Shown here one piece after another: positions 27,737-36,474 of a DNA stretch of 64,000 bases (its first letter is position 1; each line of letters begins with the position of its first letter). This DNA comes from Paracoccaceae bacterium (GTDB lineage: Bacteria; Pseudomonadota; Alphaproteobacteria; Rhodobacterales; Rhodobacteraceae): positions 186,001-250,000 of the forward strand of contig QWDA01000007.1 in assembly GCA_003605175.1 (NCBI GenBank). Reading direction: 5' to 3'. Below the pieces are notes generated by a model, which did no database searches, had not been told where the DNA came from, and saw nothing but the letters and a program-made list of their open reading frames with translations. A program made the position numbers and the translations under genes.

Positions 27737-29482
27737 ATGAGCGCGACGAACGACACCGGCTACCAGGTTCTCGCCAGGAAATACCGGCCCGAGACCTTCG
27801 CCGATCTCGTCGGCCAGGACGACATGGTCCGGACCCTCAAGAACGCCTTCGCGGCCGACCGCATCGCTCATGCCTTCATCATGACCGGCATCCGCGGGAC
27901 GGGGAAGACCACCACCGCGCGCATCATCGCCAAGGGGATGAACTGCATCGGCCCCGACGGCACCGGCGGCCCCACCACCGACCCCTGCGGCCAGTGCGAC
28001 CCTTGCCGGAAGATCGCCGAGGGCCGCTTCATCGACGTGCTCGAGATCGACGCGGCCTCCTCGACCGGCGTCGATTCGATGCGCGAGATCAACCGCATGG
28101 CCGAGACGCGGCCGTCGGAGGGGCGGTTCAAGATCTTCATCATCGACGAAGTCCACATGCTCTCGACCTCGGCCTTCAACGCGATGCTGAAGACGCTGGA
28201 GGAGCCGCGCCCGCATACCAAGTTCATCCTGGCGACGACCGAGATCCGCAAGGTCCCCGTGACCGTTCTCTCGCGCTGCCAGCGCTTCGACCTCAGGCGC
28301 ATCGAGCCCGAGGTGATGCTCGCACTCCTGCGCCGGATCGCCACCGGCGAGGGCGCCGAGATCGACGACGACGCGCTCGCGCTGATCACCCGCGCCGCCG
28401 AGGGCTCGGCCCGCGACGCCACCTCGCTTCTCGACCAGGCGATCAGCCACGGCGCCGGGCGCACCACGGCGGAGGCGGTGCGCGCCATGCTCGGCCTCGC
28501 CGACCGCGGCCGGGTGATGGACCTCTTCGACCTGATCATGAAGGGCGACGCCGCCGGCGCGCTCACCGAGCTTTCGGCGCAATACGCCGCCGGGGCCGAC
28601 CCGATGGGCATCCTGCGCGACCTCGCCGAGGTGACGCACTGGATCTCGGTCATCAAGATCACCCCCGAAGCCGCCGACGACCCCACCGTCGCGCCGGACG
28701 AGCGCACCCGCGGCCGCGGCATGGCGGACGCGCTGCCGATGCGGGCGCTGACCCGGATGTGGCAGATGCTCCTGAAGGCGCTCGAAGAGGTGGCCCAGGC
28801 GCCGAACGCGATGATGGCGGCCGAGATGGCGGTGATCCGCCTGACCCATGTGGCCGAACTGCCGTCGCCCGAAGACCTGGTCCGCCGGCTGAAGGACGCC
28901 CCGCCCGCTCCGCCCCCCTCGGGCGGCGGCCCCCGCGCCACGGCGCCCGAAACCCGCAGCACCCCCACCGCCCAGCAGCCTGCCGCCGTGACCGGCAGCA
29001 CCCAGGGCGGCGCGGCCACCGCGCTCGCCGTCGACCCGGCCTCGGCGCTGGCCCGTTTCCCGACCTTCGCCAGCGTGCTCGACCTGATCCGCGCCAATCG
29101 CGACGCGCATCTGGTGATCCTGGTCGAGACCCATATCCGCCTCGCCCGCTATGCGCCCGGCCGGATCGAGTTCACCCCCGCCCATGACGCGCCCCGCGAT
29201 CTCGCGCAGAACCTGGGACGCAAGCTCCAGGCCTGGACCGGCGCCCGCTGGGCGGTGACCGTGGTGAACGGCGCCGAGGCCCCCACCATCGCCGAGACCC
29301 GCAAGGTCGAGGAAGACGCGCTCAAGGCCGAGGCCGCCGAACACCCGATGGTCCGCGCGGTGATCGACGCCTTTCCCGGCGCGAAGATCGGCAGGATCAC
29401 CTCGCTTGCCACGCTGGAGGAGGCCGCCGCCGCCGAGGCGCTCCCCGAGGTGGACGAGGAATGGGACCCGTTCGAGTCGTAG
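27737..29482 (+). CDS. dnaX: DNA polymerase III subunit gamma/tau
   Basis: A 581-residue clamp-loader ATPase. The start YQVLARKYRPETFADLVGQ, Walker A GIRGTGKTT at 51-59, four zinc-binding cysteines at about 70-91 (CIG, CGQCDPC), IIDEVHML Walker B and the sensor SRCQRFDLRRIEP are standard. A Pro/Ala/Thr-rich linker (about 390-440) leads to the tau-type C-terminal domain that binds polymerase and helicase. I see no clear A-run for programmed frameshifting. It is followed by ybaB and recR, a normal bacterial order. Confidence 0.97.
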   Translation: MSATNDTGYQVLARKYRPETFADLVGQDDMVRTLKNAFAADRIAHAFIMTGIRGTGKTTTARIIAKGMNCIGPDGTGGPTTDPCGQCDPCRKIAEGRFIDVLEIDAASSTGVDSMREINRMAETRPSEGRFKIFIIDEVHMLSTSAFNAMLKTLEEPRPHTKFILATTEIRKVPVTVLSRCQRFDLRRIEPEVMLALLRRIATGEGAEIDDDALALITRAAEGSARDATSLLDQAISHGAGRTTAEAVRAMLGLADRGRVMDLFDLIMKGDAAGALTELSAQYAAGADPMGILRDLAEVTHWISVIKITPEAADDPTVAPDERTRGRGMADALPMRALTRMWQMLLKALEEVAQAPNAMMAAEMAVIRLTHVAELPSPEDLVRRLKDAPPAPPPSGGGPRATAPETRSTPTAQQPAAVTGSTQGGAATALAVDPASALARFPTFASVLDLIRANRDAHLVILVETHIRLARYAPGRIEFTPAHDAPRDLAQNLGRKLQAWTGARWAVTVVNGAEAPTIAETRKVEEDALKAEAAEHPMVRAVIDAFPGAKIGRITSLATLEEAAAAEALPEVDEEWDPFES

Positions 29483-29524
29483 CAAGACGCGATCCGGCCG
29501 AGCAAACCTGCAAAGCCGAGCGCC

Positions 29525-29549
29525 GCAAATTCCTCCCAAGGGAATTTGC
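29525..29549. other. perfect AT-rich hairpin after dnaX
   Basis: Arms gcaaattcc and ggaatttgc pair over 9 bases with a 7-base loop, 43 bases after the dnaX stop. There is no T-run, so it is not a classical terminator. Its AT-rich arms stand out in this GC-rich DNA and resemble the pair of hairpins at 49382-49432. Confidence 0.5.
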
Positions 29550-29596
29550 CAATCTGTTGTTTCAAGAGATTTGCCCGCTCCGGACCCCGGCGTCGC

Positions 29597-29625
29597 TTGT
29601 GACCCCCCGCCCGAAGCCCTACCTT
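29597..29625 (+). promoter_or_regulatory. possible ybaB promoter
   Basis: TTGTGA, 17 bases, TACCTT lies 28 bases before the ybaB ATG. The match is moderate. Confidence 0.3.
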
Positions 29626-29652
29626 GTCGGCAACCCCAAACAGGAGAGATCA

Positions 29653-29997
29653 ATGTTCAAGGGATTGGGCGGCCTCGGCGACATGGGCAAGATGATGAAG
29701 GCCGCCAGCGAGATGAAGGACAGGATGGCGGCCCTGCAGGACGACCTGAACCGGATCACCGTGACGGGCGAATCCGGCGCGGGGCTCGTGAGGGCCACCG
29801 CCACCGCCAAGGGCGAGCTCACCGGGCTCGAGATCGACCCGACGATCTTCAACCCCGACGAGAAGGAAGTGGTCGAAGACCTGATCCTCGCCGCGATCAA
29901 GGAGGCGCAGACCAGGGCCACCGAGCGGGCGCAGGAGGAGATGCGCCGGATCACCGCCGATCTCGGCCTCCCCGCCGATTTCAAGCTGCCTTTCTAG
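29653..29997 (+). CDS. ybaB: nucleoid-associated protein YbaB/EbfC
   Basis: A 114-residue DNA-binding protein of the YbaB/EbfC family, a homodimer with a Met/Lys-rich N-terminal helix (MGKMMKAASEMKDRM) and the conserved strand-helix core (DPTIFNPDEKEVVEDLILAAI). It binds DNA broadly and is usually next to dnaX and recR, as here. GGAGAG lies 8 bases before the ATG. Confidence 0.95.
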   Translation: MFKGLGGLGDMGKMMKAASEMKDRMAALQDDLNRITVTGESGAGLVRATATAKGELTGLEIDPTIFNPDEKEVVEDLILAAIKEAQTRATERAQEEMRRITADLGLPADFKLPF

Positions 29998-30001
29998 GGC
30001 G

Positions 30002-30982
30002 ATGGCGCGGGCGGGGCAGCAAGGCTTCCGTCTGCCGGCCTACTGGACCGGCCTGGGAAGCGCCGCGCTCGCCGGCACCGTCGTCACCGGCCTCCTCTAC
30101 GGCTGGAAGCAGTTCGCGCTTTGCGGCACCATCGCCGACCTGGCGCTGATCGTGCTCGTGATGTTCAACGCCGGCCTGATCCTGGTCTTCGCCCGGCTCA
30201 TCGCGCCGGCGCTCCGCGACATGTTCCGCGCCTTCGGCTTCCCGGCGGAAACCGCCGAGGAGGCGACCACAAGGATCTTCCGGCACCCGTTCGTGCCCGC
30301 CACCGGCCTTCTCCTCGCCGTGGTGATCTCGCGCGCCGCCTGGCTGATCGACCCCTGGGGCGGGCAGGAACCGTTCCGCACCACGCTCAGCGCCTTCCTC
30401 TTCGCCGGCAATCTCCTGCCCGGAATGGGGATCGCCGCGATCCTGCTCTACTGGTTGCGGGTGGTGCGGGCGCTCCCCACGCTCGACTTCCGCGTCCTCA
30501 ACCTCAACCGCCCGCCGCTCCTGCCGTTCCTCATCGTCAACAGCCGCGTGGTGATGGTGACCGCGACGATCTCCTGCAGCGCCGTGATCGGCCTCCTGTT
30601 CTCGAAATTCGAACCCGAGAATCTCAGCGTCGTCGTGTTCTCGATCTTCGCGCTTGCGATGGCCGCGCTCGCCTATCTGGTGCCCATCGTCCCCGTCTCG
30701 AACATGCTCCGCGCCTGCCAATCGGCCGAGCTCGACCGGATCGAGCGGCTGATCGAGGCGCATGTGCGCCGCCTCGCCGGCGAGCCGCCCCGCGCCGACG
30801 GCCCCGGCGCCGACGAAAAGCTCCCCCCGCTCGACGAACTGGTGAAGGCGCGCGACCTGGTCGCCGCGGTCCGCACCCTGCCGCCCGGCGGGCAGATCTC
30901 GGTCTCCGCCGCGGCCTTCGTGACCTTCTTGTCATTCCTGCCCACGCTCCTAGACTACGCGCGCGATTATTTCTCCGGCTGA
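30002..30982 (+). CDS. polytopic membrane protein of unknown function
   Basis: A 326-residue protein with about six hydrophobic helices (near 17-35, 42-66, 98-114, 128-150, 180-202 and 212-232) and a C-terminal cytoplasmic region of charged residues and a last hydrophobic stretch. I do not recognise a family. It begins 4 bases after ybaB and ends 38 bases before recR, so it is in the same operon, splitting the usual ybaB-recR pair. Its composition matches the neighbours. Confidence 0.75.
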   Translation: MARAGQQGFRLPAYWTGLGSAALAGTVVTGLLYGWKQFALCGTIADLALIVLVMFNAGLILVFARLIAPALRDMFRAFGFPAETAEEATTRIFRHPFVPATGLLLAVVISRAAWLIDPWGGQEPFRTTLSAFLFAGNLLPGMGIAAILLYWLRVVRALPTLDFRVLNLNRPPLLPFLIVNSRVVMVTATISCSAVIGLLFSKFEPENLSVVVFSIFALAMAALAYLVPIVPVSNMLRACQSAELDRIERLIEAHVRRLAGEPPRADGPGADEKLPPLDELVKARDLVAAVRTLPPGGQISVSAAAFVTFLSFLPTLLDYARDYFSG

Positions 30983-31020
30983 CAGGGTTGCCCGGAACGC
31001 CGCGCGCGCAGGAGCCAGGG

Positions 31021-31617
31021 ATGTCCGGACCCACCTCGGAGATCGAAACGCTGATCGAGATGATGGCGCGCCTGCCCGGGCTCGGCCCGCGCTCGGCGCG
31101 CCGCGCGGTGCTGCACCTGATCAAGAAGCGCGGGCTCCTGCTGATGCCGCTCGCCGAGGCGCTGCGCCAGGTCGGCGAGACCGCGCGCGAATGCCTGACC
31201 TGCGGCAATATCGGCACCGGCGACACCTGCGCGATCTGCGCCTCCGAGAAACGCGCCACCGGCGAGATCTGCGTGGTCGAGGACGTCGCCGATCTCTGGG
31301 CGATGGAACGCGCCGGCGTGTTCAAGGGCCGCTACCACGTGCTCGGCGGCACGCTCTCGGCGCTCGACGCGGTGGGGCCCGAGGATCTCCGGATCCCGAA
31401 ACTCGTCGACCGCGTCGCCGCGGAAGGCGTGACCGAGGTGATCCTCGCGCTCAACGCCACCATCGACGGCCAGACCACCGCGCATTACATCGCCGACCGC
31501 CTCGGCGCCGGCGTGCGCGTCACCTCGCTGGCCCAGGGCGTCCCGATCGGCGGCGAGCTCGACTATCTCGACGACGGCACGATCAGCGCCGCGATGCGGG
31601 CGCGGAAATCCTTCTGA
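31021..31617 (+). CDS. recR: recombination mediator RecR
   Basis: A 198-residue protein with the helix-hairpin-helix start [23 protein letters not shown], a four-cysteine zinc finger ([16 protein letters not shown], about 60-75) and a Toprim domain ([14 protein letters not shown], then [19 protein letters not shown]). It works with RecF and RecO in loading RecA at gaps. It ends the dnaX-ybaB-recR group. Confidence 0.97.
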   Translation: MSGPTSEIETLIEMMARLPGLGPRSARRAVLHLIKKRGLLLMPLAEALRQVGETARECLTCGNIGTGDTCAICASEKRATGEICVVEDVADLWAMERAGVFKGRYHVLGGTLSALDAVGPEDLRIPKLVDRVAAEGVTEVILALNATIDGQTTAHYIADRLGAGVRVTSLAQGVPIGGELDYLDDGTISAAMRARKSF

Positions 31618-31635
31618 CCGCCCCCGCCTGCCCCG

Positions 31636-31672
31636 AAAAACGCCAAACCCCCGGGCTTTTGGCCACGGGGGT
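31636..31672 (-). terminator. rpsU terminator
   Basis: On the minus strand ACCCCCG pairs with CGGGGGT over 7 bases around a 12-base loop, followed by TTTGGCGTTTTT. It lies 40 bases after the rpsU stop and also faces recR from the other side. Confidence 0.6.
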
Positions 31673-31711
31673 CGCGCTCGCGGGGTCGCCCCCGCCAGTG
31701 TCGAAGTCGCC

Positions 31712-31918
31712 TTAGAGGAGACCCTCTCGCTGGGCCTTCTTGCGTGCGAGCTTGCGGGCGCGGCGGATGGCCTCGGCCTTCTCGCGTGCGCGCTTTTCGC
31801 TGGGCTTCTCGAAATGTTGCCGAAGCTTCATCTCGCGGAACACGCCCTCACGCTGCAGCTTCTTCTTCAGGGCACGAAGCGCCTGATCGACGTTGTTGTC
31901 GCGAACACTGACCTGCAT
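31712..31918 (-). CDS. rpsU: 30S ribosomal protein S21
   Basis: A 68-residue, very basic protein with the S21 start [21 protein letters not shown] and an Arg/Lys-rich helical end. It is needed for base-pairing of the 16S rRNA 3' end during initiation. It stands as a single-gene unit with its own promoter and terminator, divergent from coq9. Confidence 0.97.
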   Translation of the reverse strand: MQVSVRDNNVDQALRALKKKLQREGVFREMKLRQHFEKPSEKRAREKAEAIRRARKLARKKAQREGLL

Positions 31919-31971
31919 GTGGTTGTCACCACCTTTCTAGGTTAGAGGTTTAAGTCGGTGCAGGAGGTGGC

Positions 31972-32000
31972 CCTATAGCAAGGGCGCCCCGGCTTGTCCA
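31972..32000 (-). promoter_or_regulatory. putative rpsU promoter
   Basis: TGGACA, 17 bases, TATAGG on the minus strand, about 55 bases before the rpsU ATG. The spacing is ideal. Confidence 0.55.
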
Positions 32001-32025
32001 CCGCTGAACGACAGGAGGCCCGAGG

Positions 32026-32721
32026 ATGGAAACCGACGCACTCGACCGGCTGATCGACGCCGCCTTGCCCCATGTGGCCTTCGACGGCTGGTCCGACACG
32101 ACCTGGCGGGCCGCGCTCGCCGAAAGCGGGGTCGATCCGGCGCTCGCGGCGACCCTGGCGCCGAAGGGCGCTGTGGATCTCGCCGTGGCGGCGCATCGGC
32201 GCGGCGACCGGCGCATGGCCGGGGCGCTCGCCGCCCGCGACCTCTCGGCGCTGAAGTTCCGCCAGCGCGTGGCCGAGGCCGTGAAGCTCCGGCTCGAACT
32301 CGCCGGCGACCGCGAGGTGGTCCGCCGCGGCACCACGCTCTTCGCGCTGCCCCAGCACGCCGCTCTCGGCGCGGCGCTCATCTGGGAAACCGCCGATGCG
32401 ATCTGGACCGCGCTCGGCGACAGTTCCGAGGATGTGAACTGGTACACCAAGCGCGCCACGCTCTCCGGCGTCTATTCCACGACGCTGCTCTACTGGCTCG
32501 GCGACGACAGCCCGGGACAGGCCGAGAGCTGGGCCTTCCTCGACCGCCGCATCGAGGACGTGATGCGCATCGAGAAGGCCAAGGCGCAGGTCCGGGAGAA
32601 CCCGCTCCTGCGCACCCTCTTCGCCGGCCCGCTCTGGGCCGCCTCGAAGATCCGCGCGCCCCGGAAGACCCCGCGCGACGACATTCCCGGCACCTGGCCC
32701 GCCGAACCGACCGACGGCTGA
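32026..32721 (+). CDS. coq9: COQ9-family ubiquinone biosynthesis protein
   Basis: A 231-residue protein of the COQ9 family, which in alphaproteobacteria and mitochondria supports ubiquinone synthesis, in eukaryotes by binding lipid and presenting substrate to COQ7. The family core is visible in the WETADAIWTALGDSSEDVNWYTKRATLSGVYSTTLLYWLGD stretch, read as the segments DVNWYTKRATL and STTLLYWLGDDS. GGAGG precedes the ATG. It is divergent from rpsU and followed by repeat copy B. Confidence 0.92.
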   Translation: METDALDRLIDAALPHVAFDGWSDTTWRAALAESGVDPALAATLAPKGAVDLAVAAHRRGDRRMAGALAARDLSALKFRQRVAEAVKLRLELAGDREVVRRGTTLFALPQHAALGAALIWETADAIWTALGDSSEDVNWYTKRATLSGVYSTTLLYWLGDDSPGQAESWAFLDRRIEDVMRIEKAKAQVRENPLLRTLFAGPLWAASKIRAPRKTPRDDIPGTWPAEPTDG

Positions 32722-32800
32722 ACCCGTCGGCCCGGCGCCTAGCCGCCGGAAGTACCCGGGGACCTGGGCAAGACACTCCTCCGGCGACGCCCCATGAAGC

Positions 32801-33003
32801 GCGGAGCCGGGCGAGCGCCTGCCCGTAGGATGGCGCTGAAACGGTTGAACGGCGCACTTTATGGTGCAAGCCCGCAGTGCAATCGTTCTGCGCGGAACGT
32901 CACCAGAGCGCCAGCCCGGTCGTGCCGGAGGCACGCCTCTGGCGTGACACGGGCAGGCGCTCGCCCGGCGGCCCTGCGGGCCTTGCTCCGGGCGGGGCAA
33001 AGC
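32801..33003 (+). repeat. palindromic interspersed repeat, copy B
   Basis: Perfect 21-base arms at 32806-32826 and 32949-32969. Between them are the shared blocks ggatggcgc, gcgcactttatggtgca, caatcgt, gcggaacgtcaccagagcgcc and, unlike the others, about 29 extra bases with their own small palindrome before the second arm. The tail ggcggccctgcgggccttg and gctccgggcgggg closes the copy. It fills the gap between the convergent coq9 and pheT genes. Confidence 0.78.
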
Positions 33004-33037
33004 GCAACCGTCGCTAAGAGACTGGCGTGAGGCCCCT

Positions 33038-35437
33038 CTACGACCGCAGCACCCCGCCCGTCGCCTTTGCGACCTTCTCGACCACCTTCGCGCCCACCGC
33101 CTCGATCTCCTCGTCGGTCAGCGTCCGGTCCACCGGCTGGATCCGCACCGTGATCGCCAGCGACTTCCGCCCGTCGCCCAGCGACCCGCCGACGAACTCG
33201 TCGAACACCCGGACCCCCTGGATCAGCGCCTTGTCGGCCCCCTGCGCGGCGTTCACCACGCTCAAGGCCTCCACGTCGGCATCCAGCACGAAGGCGAAAT
33301 CGCGCTCCACCGCCTGAAGGTCGTTCAGCACCAGTGCGCTCCGCGTCGTCGAGCGCGACTTGGGCTCGGGCACCGCCGCCAGATGCAGCGCGAAACCCAC
33401 CGCCGGGCCCTTCACGTCCATCGCCGCCAGCACCTTCGGGTGCAGCTCCCCGAAACTTCCCAGAACCAGCTTCGGCCCCAGGGTGATCCGCGCCGAGCGC
33501 CCCGGATGCCACCAGCCCTTCGCATCGCGCGGCAGTTGCACCCTGGCCGGCGCGCCCAGCGCCGCCAGCACCGCCTCGGCATCGGCGCGCGCGTCGAACA
33601 CGTCCACCGGCCGGCGCGTGCCATGCACGTCCTTCGGCGCCGTATGCCCCACGCGGATCCCGGTCAGCAGGATCTCCTGCTCCCCCGGCTCGCCGCCCGA
33701 AAACACCGCGCCGACCTCGAACAGCGCCAGGTCCGCGAAACCGCGCGCCTGGTTCCGCGCCGCCGCCTGCAACAGGCCCGGCAAGAGTGAGGGCCGCATA
33801 TGCGTCATCTCCGACGAGATCGGGTTCGCCACCCGCGTCGCATCGGTGCCGCCGCCGAACAGCGTCGCGCCCGCCGCGTCGATGAAGGAATAGGTCACGC
33901 ATTCGTTCATGCCCAGCGCCGCCGCGGTCCGCCGCGCCACCTGCTCGCGCTTCTGCAACTGCGTCAGGATCGGCCGCGGCACCCCCGTGACACTCCGCTT
34001 CATCGGCTTCGCCTCGAGCTTCGTCAGCGACGCCACCCGCGCCACCTCCTCGACCAAGTCCGCTGTGCCCAGCACGTCGGGGCGCCACGAGGGCGGATGC
34101 GCCATCCCGGCCTCGATCCGGAACCCGAGCGCCTCCAGGGTCGCCCGCTGCGTCGCCGCCGGGATGTCCATGCCGACAAGCGACTGCACCCGGTCGGTGT
34201 CGAGCGCGTAGGCCCGGTCCGAGACCAAGGGCGCCCCGTCCTGCACCACCTCCGAGGCCTCGCCGCCGCACAGCTCCAGGATCATCCGCGTCGCCGCCTC
34301 GAGCCCCTGCAGCGTGTGCATCGGGTCCACCCCCCGCTCGAACCGGTAGCGCGCGTCGGAATTCACCTTCAGCGCCCGCCCGGTCATCGCGATGGTGGTC
34401 GGATCCCACCAGGCGCTTTCGAGGAACACGTTCACCGTGTCGTCCGAACAGCCCGACTGCGCGCCGCCCATGACACCCGCGATGCTCTCGGGCCCAGCGT
34501 CGTCCGAGATCACCATCATCCCCGGCGCGAAGCTGTAGCTCTTCTCGTCCAAGGCCGCGATGGTCTCGCCGCCCTTCGCCGGATGGATCCGCAGATCCCC
34601 CTTCACCACATCCGCATCGAACACGTGCAGCGGCCGGTTCTGGTCGTAGGTGAAGAAGTTCGTCACGTCGACCAGCGCCGAGATCGGCCGCAGCCCGATG
34701 GCGCGCAACCGCGCCTGCAACCAGGCCGGCGACGGCCCGTTCTTCACGCCGCGGATCATCCGCCCGGTGAAATGCGGGCAGCCCTTCGCCTTCAGCGCCG
34801 GGTCGATGACCACGCCTATCGGGCTCTTGAATACCCCCGGCACCGGCTCCGCCGACAGCGGCTTCAGCACGCCGATCCCCCGCGCCGCCAGATCGCGCGC
34901 GATGCCGTGCACCCCCAGCGCATCGGGCCGGTTCGGCGTGATCGCGATCTCGATCACCGGATCCACCTTCCCCGGGTCATGCGCCGCCAGCCAGTCCACG
35001 AACCGCTCGCCGACCTCCCCCGAGGGCAGCTCGATGATCCCCTCATGGGCCTCCGACAGCTCCATCTCGCGCTCGGAGCACATCATCCCGTGGCTCTCGA
35101 CGCCACGGATCTTGCCAACCTGGATCGTCACGTCGATCCCCGGCACATAAACCCCCGGATGCGCGATCACCGCGACGATGCCCGCCCGCGCGTTGGGCGC
35201 CCCGCAGACGATCTGCCGCACGCCCCGGTCGGTCTCCACCTCGCAGACCCTGAGCCGGTCCGCATCCGGATGCGGCTCCGCCTTCAGGACGCGCCCCAGC
35301 GTGAACGCCCCGAGCCGCGCCGCCGGATCCGTCACCTCCTCGACCTCGAGCCCGAGATCGGTCAGCGCCTCAGCGATCTCCGCGACCCCCGCCTCGGTGT
35401 CGAGATGCTCCTTCAGCCAGGACAGCGTGAACTTCAT
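33038..35437 (-). CDS. pheT: phenylalanine-tRNA ligase beta subunit
   Basis: A 799-residue subunit of the alpha2-beta2 enzyme that charges tRNA-Phe. In order: the N-terminal domain MKFTLSWLKEHLD, a tRNA-binding OB domain (about 40-150, VCGAPNARAGIVAVIAHPG), the B3/B4 editing domain, the B5 domain (about 400-480), the catalytic-like core and the C-terminal ferredoxin-fold anticodon-binding domain (DFAFVLDADVEALSVV to the end). It is separated from pheS by about 1 kb that contains a small gene on the other strand and repeat copy C. Confidence 0.97.
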   Translation of the reverse strand: MKFTLSWLKEHLDTEAGVAEIAEALTDLGLEVEEVTDPAARLGAFTLGRVLKAEPHPDADRLRVCEVETDRGVRQIVCGAPNARAGIVAVIAHPGVYVPGIDVTIQVGKIRGVESHGMMCSEREMELSEAHEGIIELPSGEVGERFVDWLAAHDPGKVDPVIEIAITPNRPDALGVHGIARDLAARGIGVLKPLSAEPVPGVFKSPIGVVIDPALKAKGCPHFTGRMIRGVKNGPSPAWLQARLRAIGLRPISALVDVTNFFTYDQNRPLHVFDADVVKGDLRIHPAKGGETIAALDEKSYSFAPGMMVISDDAGPESIAGVMGGAQSGCSDDTVNVFLESAWWDPTTIAMTGRALKVNSDARYRFERGVDPMHTLQGLEAATRMILELCGGEASEVVQDGAPLVSDRAYALDTDRVQSLVGMDIPAATQRATLEALGFRIEAGMAHPPSWRPDVLGTADLVEEVARVASLTKLEAKPMKRSVTGVPRPILTQLQKREQVARRTAAALGMNECVTYSFIDAAGATLFGGGTDATRVANPISSEMTHMRPSLLPGLLQAAARNQARGFADLALFEVGAVFSGGEPGEQEILLTGIRVGHTAPKDVHGTRRPVDVFDARADAEAVLAALGAPARVQLPRDAKGWWHPGRSARITLGPKLVLGSFGELHPKVLAAMDVKGPAVGFALHLAAVPEPKSRSTTRSALVLNDLQAVERDFAFVLDADVEALSVVNAAQGADKALIQGVRVFDEFVGGSLGDGRKSLAITVRIQPVDRTLTDEEIEAVGAKVVEKVAKATGGVLRS

Positions 35438-35746
35438 AGCCTGTTCCCCTCGGGTTGCCGGATCTCCGCCGGACCGCGCCCCAAATGGCAAAGATCGCGC
35501 CCATTCGCAAGCGACCGCGCCAGGCACATCGTTCGGGAATCACCGCAAATCCCGAAAGCCCATCGCCACAGCGTTTCCGAACCCGAAACGGGCAAAAGCC
35601 CCGATTGACCCCTCAGCGGACTCGACGACCCTCACGAGCCCGTGATTGTCGCCGCGACACCCGGCATTAACGGGACGTTTGCCCTAATTCCGCCCAACCG
35701 GCCTGCCAATATGAGGGAGTGCAAATGTTGAAGTGTAACTGGTCCG
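35438..35746. other. 309 bp upstream region of pheT
   Basis: This gap should hold the pheT promoter on the minus strand and that of the small plus-strand gene. It is less GC-rich toward 35750. I see no clear gene, terminator or repeat copy in it. Confidence 0.4.
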
Positions 35747-36127
35747 ATGCGGTATGATGGTCTCCCCAAGATAGGCTTGTCGCTGGCCATTCTCGGCCTG
35801 ACGATCCTCATGGCGAACTCCACGATCACGAGAATGACTCCCGACGCGCCGGTCTACCAGGTGCAGCTCCTCGGGAAGATCATGCTCGTCTGCCCGGAGA
35901 CCTTCGACCGCTCAAGCACCGTCGACTGCAACCGCTGGCTCCGCGGCACCCGCGGCGGCTCGACCGTGTTCCTCGCGGCGATCCTGCCGCCCGGACAATC
36001 GCCCGAAGCATCCCGGCGCCCGCGCCTCGCGCCGCGCATCGCCACGGTCGCCGACCTCACCGAACAGGCCAACGTCTCGGGACGCATCGTGCGCCCGCGC
36101 CCGCGGCCCGAAGGTCTCGCCGACTGA
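35747..36127 (+). CDS. unknown protein with N-terminal membrane anchor
   Basis: A 126-residue protein with one hydrophobic segment (about 9-25: IGLSLAILGLTILMANS) acting as signal anchor or signal peptide, then a short soluble part with two cysteines (LVCPETFD and TVDCNRWLRG, able to form a disulfide) and an Arg/Pro-rich tail. No good ribosome-binding site is seen, so the start is uncertain. I do not recognise the family. It lies in antisense orientation inside the pheS-pheT interval. Confidence 0.5.
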   Translation: MRYDGLPKIGLSLAILGLTILMANSTITRMTPDAPVYQVQLLGKIMLVCPETFDRSSTVDCNRWLRGTRGGSTVFLAAILPPGQSPEASRRPRLAPRIATVADLTEQANVSGRIVRPRPRPEGLAD

Positions 36128-36192
36128 TCCCCAAAAGGAAGACAGGACGTGTTACGGTGGAACCTCGCTCCCCGCGGAATTCACCTTCCGAT

Positions 36193-36415
36193 GCGAAGCC
36201 GGGCGAGCGCCTGCCCGTGGGATGGCGCAGCAACGGCTGGGCGGCGCGCTTTATGGTGCAGGCCCGCTGTACAATCGTCAGGCGCGGAACGGTGAAATAG
36301 CGCCAGCCCGTGGGGACGGCGTCGCGAATGGTCGCTCGGACCAGTGGCGCAACCATTGGCAACCGCTCGCCCGGCGCCTTCGGCGCAGTTCGGGCGGAGG
36401 CAAGGCATAGACGAC
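36193..36415 (+). repeat. palindromic interspersed repeat, copy C
   Basis: The left arm is intact at 36198-36218; the right arm is eroded but keeps cgctcgcccggc at 36364-36375. Internal blocks match copy B closely: gggatggcgc, gcgcgctttatggtgca, acaatcgt, ggcgcggaacgg, tagcgccagcccgtgggg. About 40 extra bases stand before the right arm. The tail (ccttcggcgcagttcgggcgg) is partly kept. It fills the gap between the convergent 35747 gene and pheS. Confidence 0.75.
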
Positions 36416-36474
36416 ATCAAGGCTCGGGGCCCCGTGCTTGCGGCACAACTCCGAGTCAGGGGAAGTGCATCCCC

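Noticed and set aside
27737-29482. Programmed frameshift signal in dnaX
   Set aside because: No A-rich slippery stretch like that of E. coli is visible.
30624-31325. Minus-strand frames across recR
   Set aside because: Antisense shadows of a clear recR gene.
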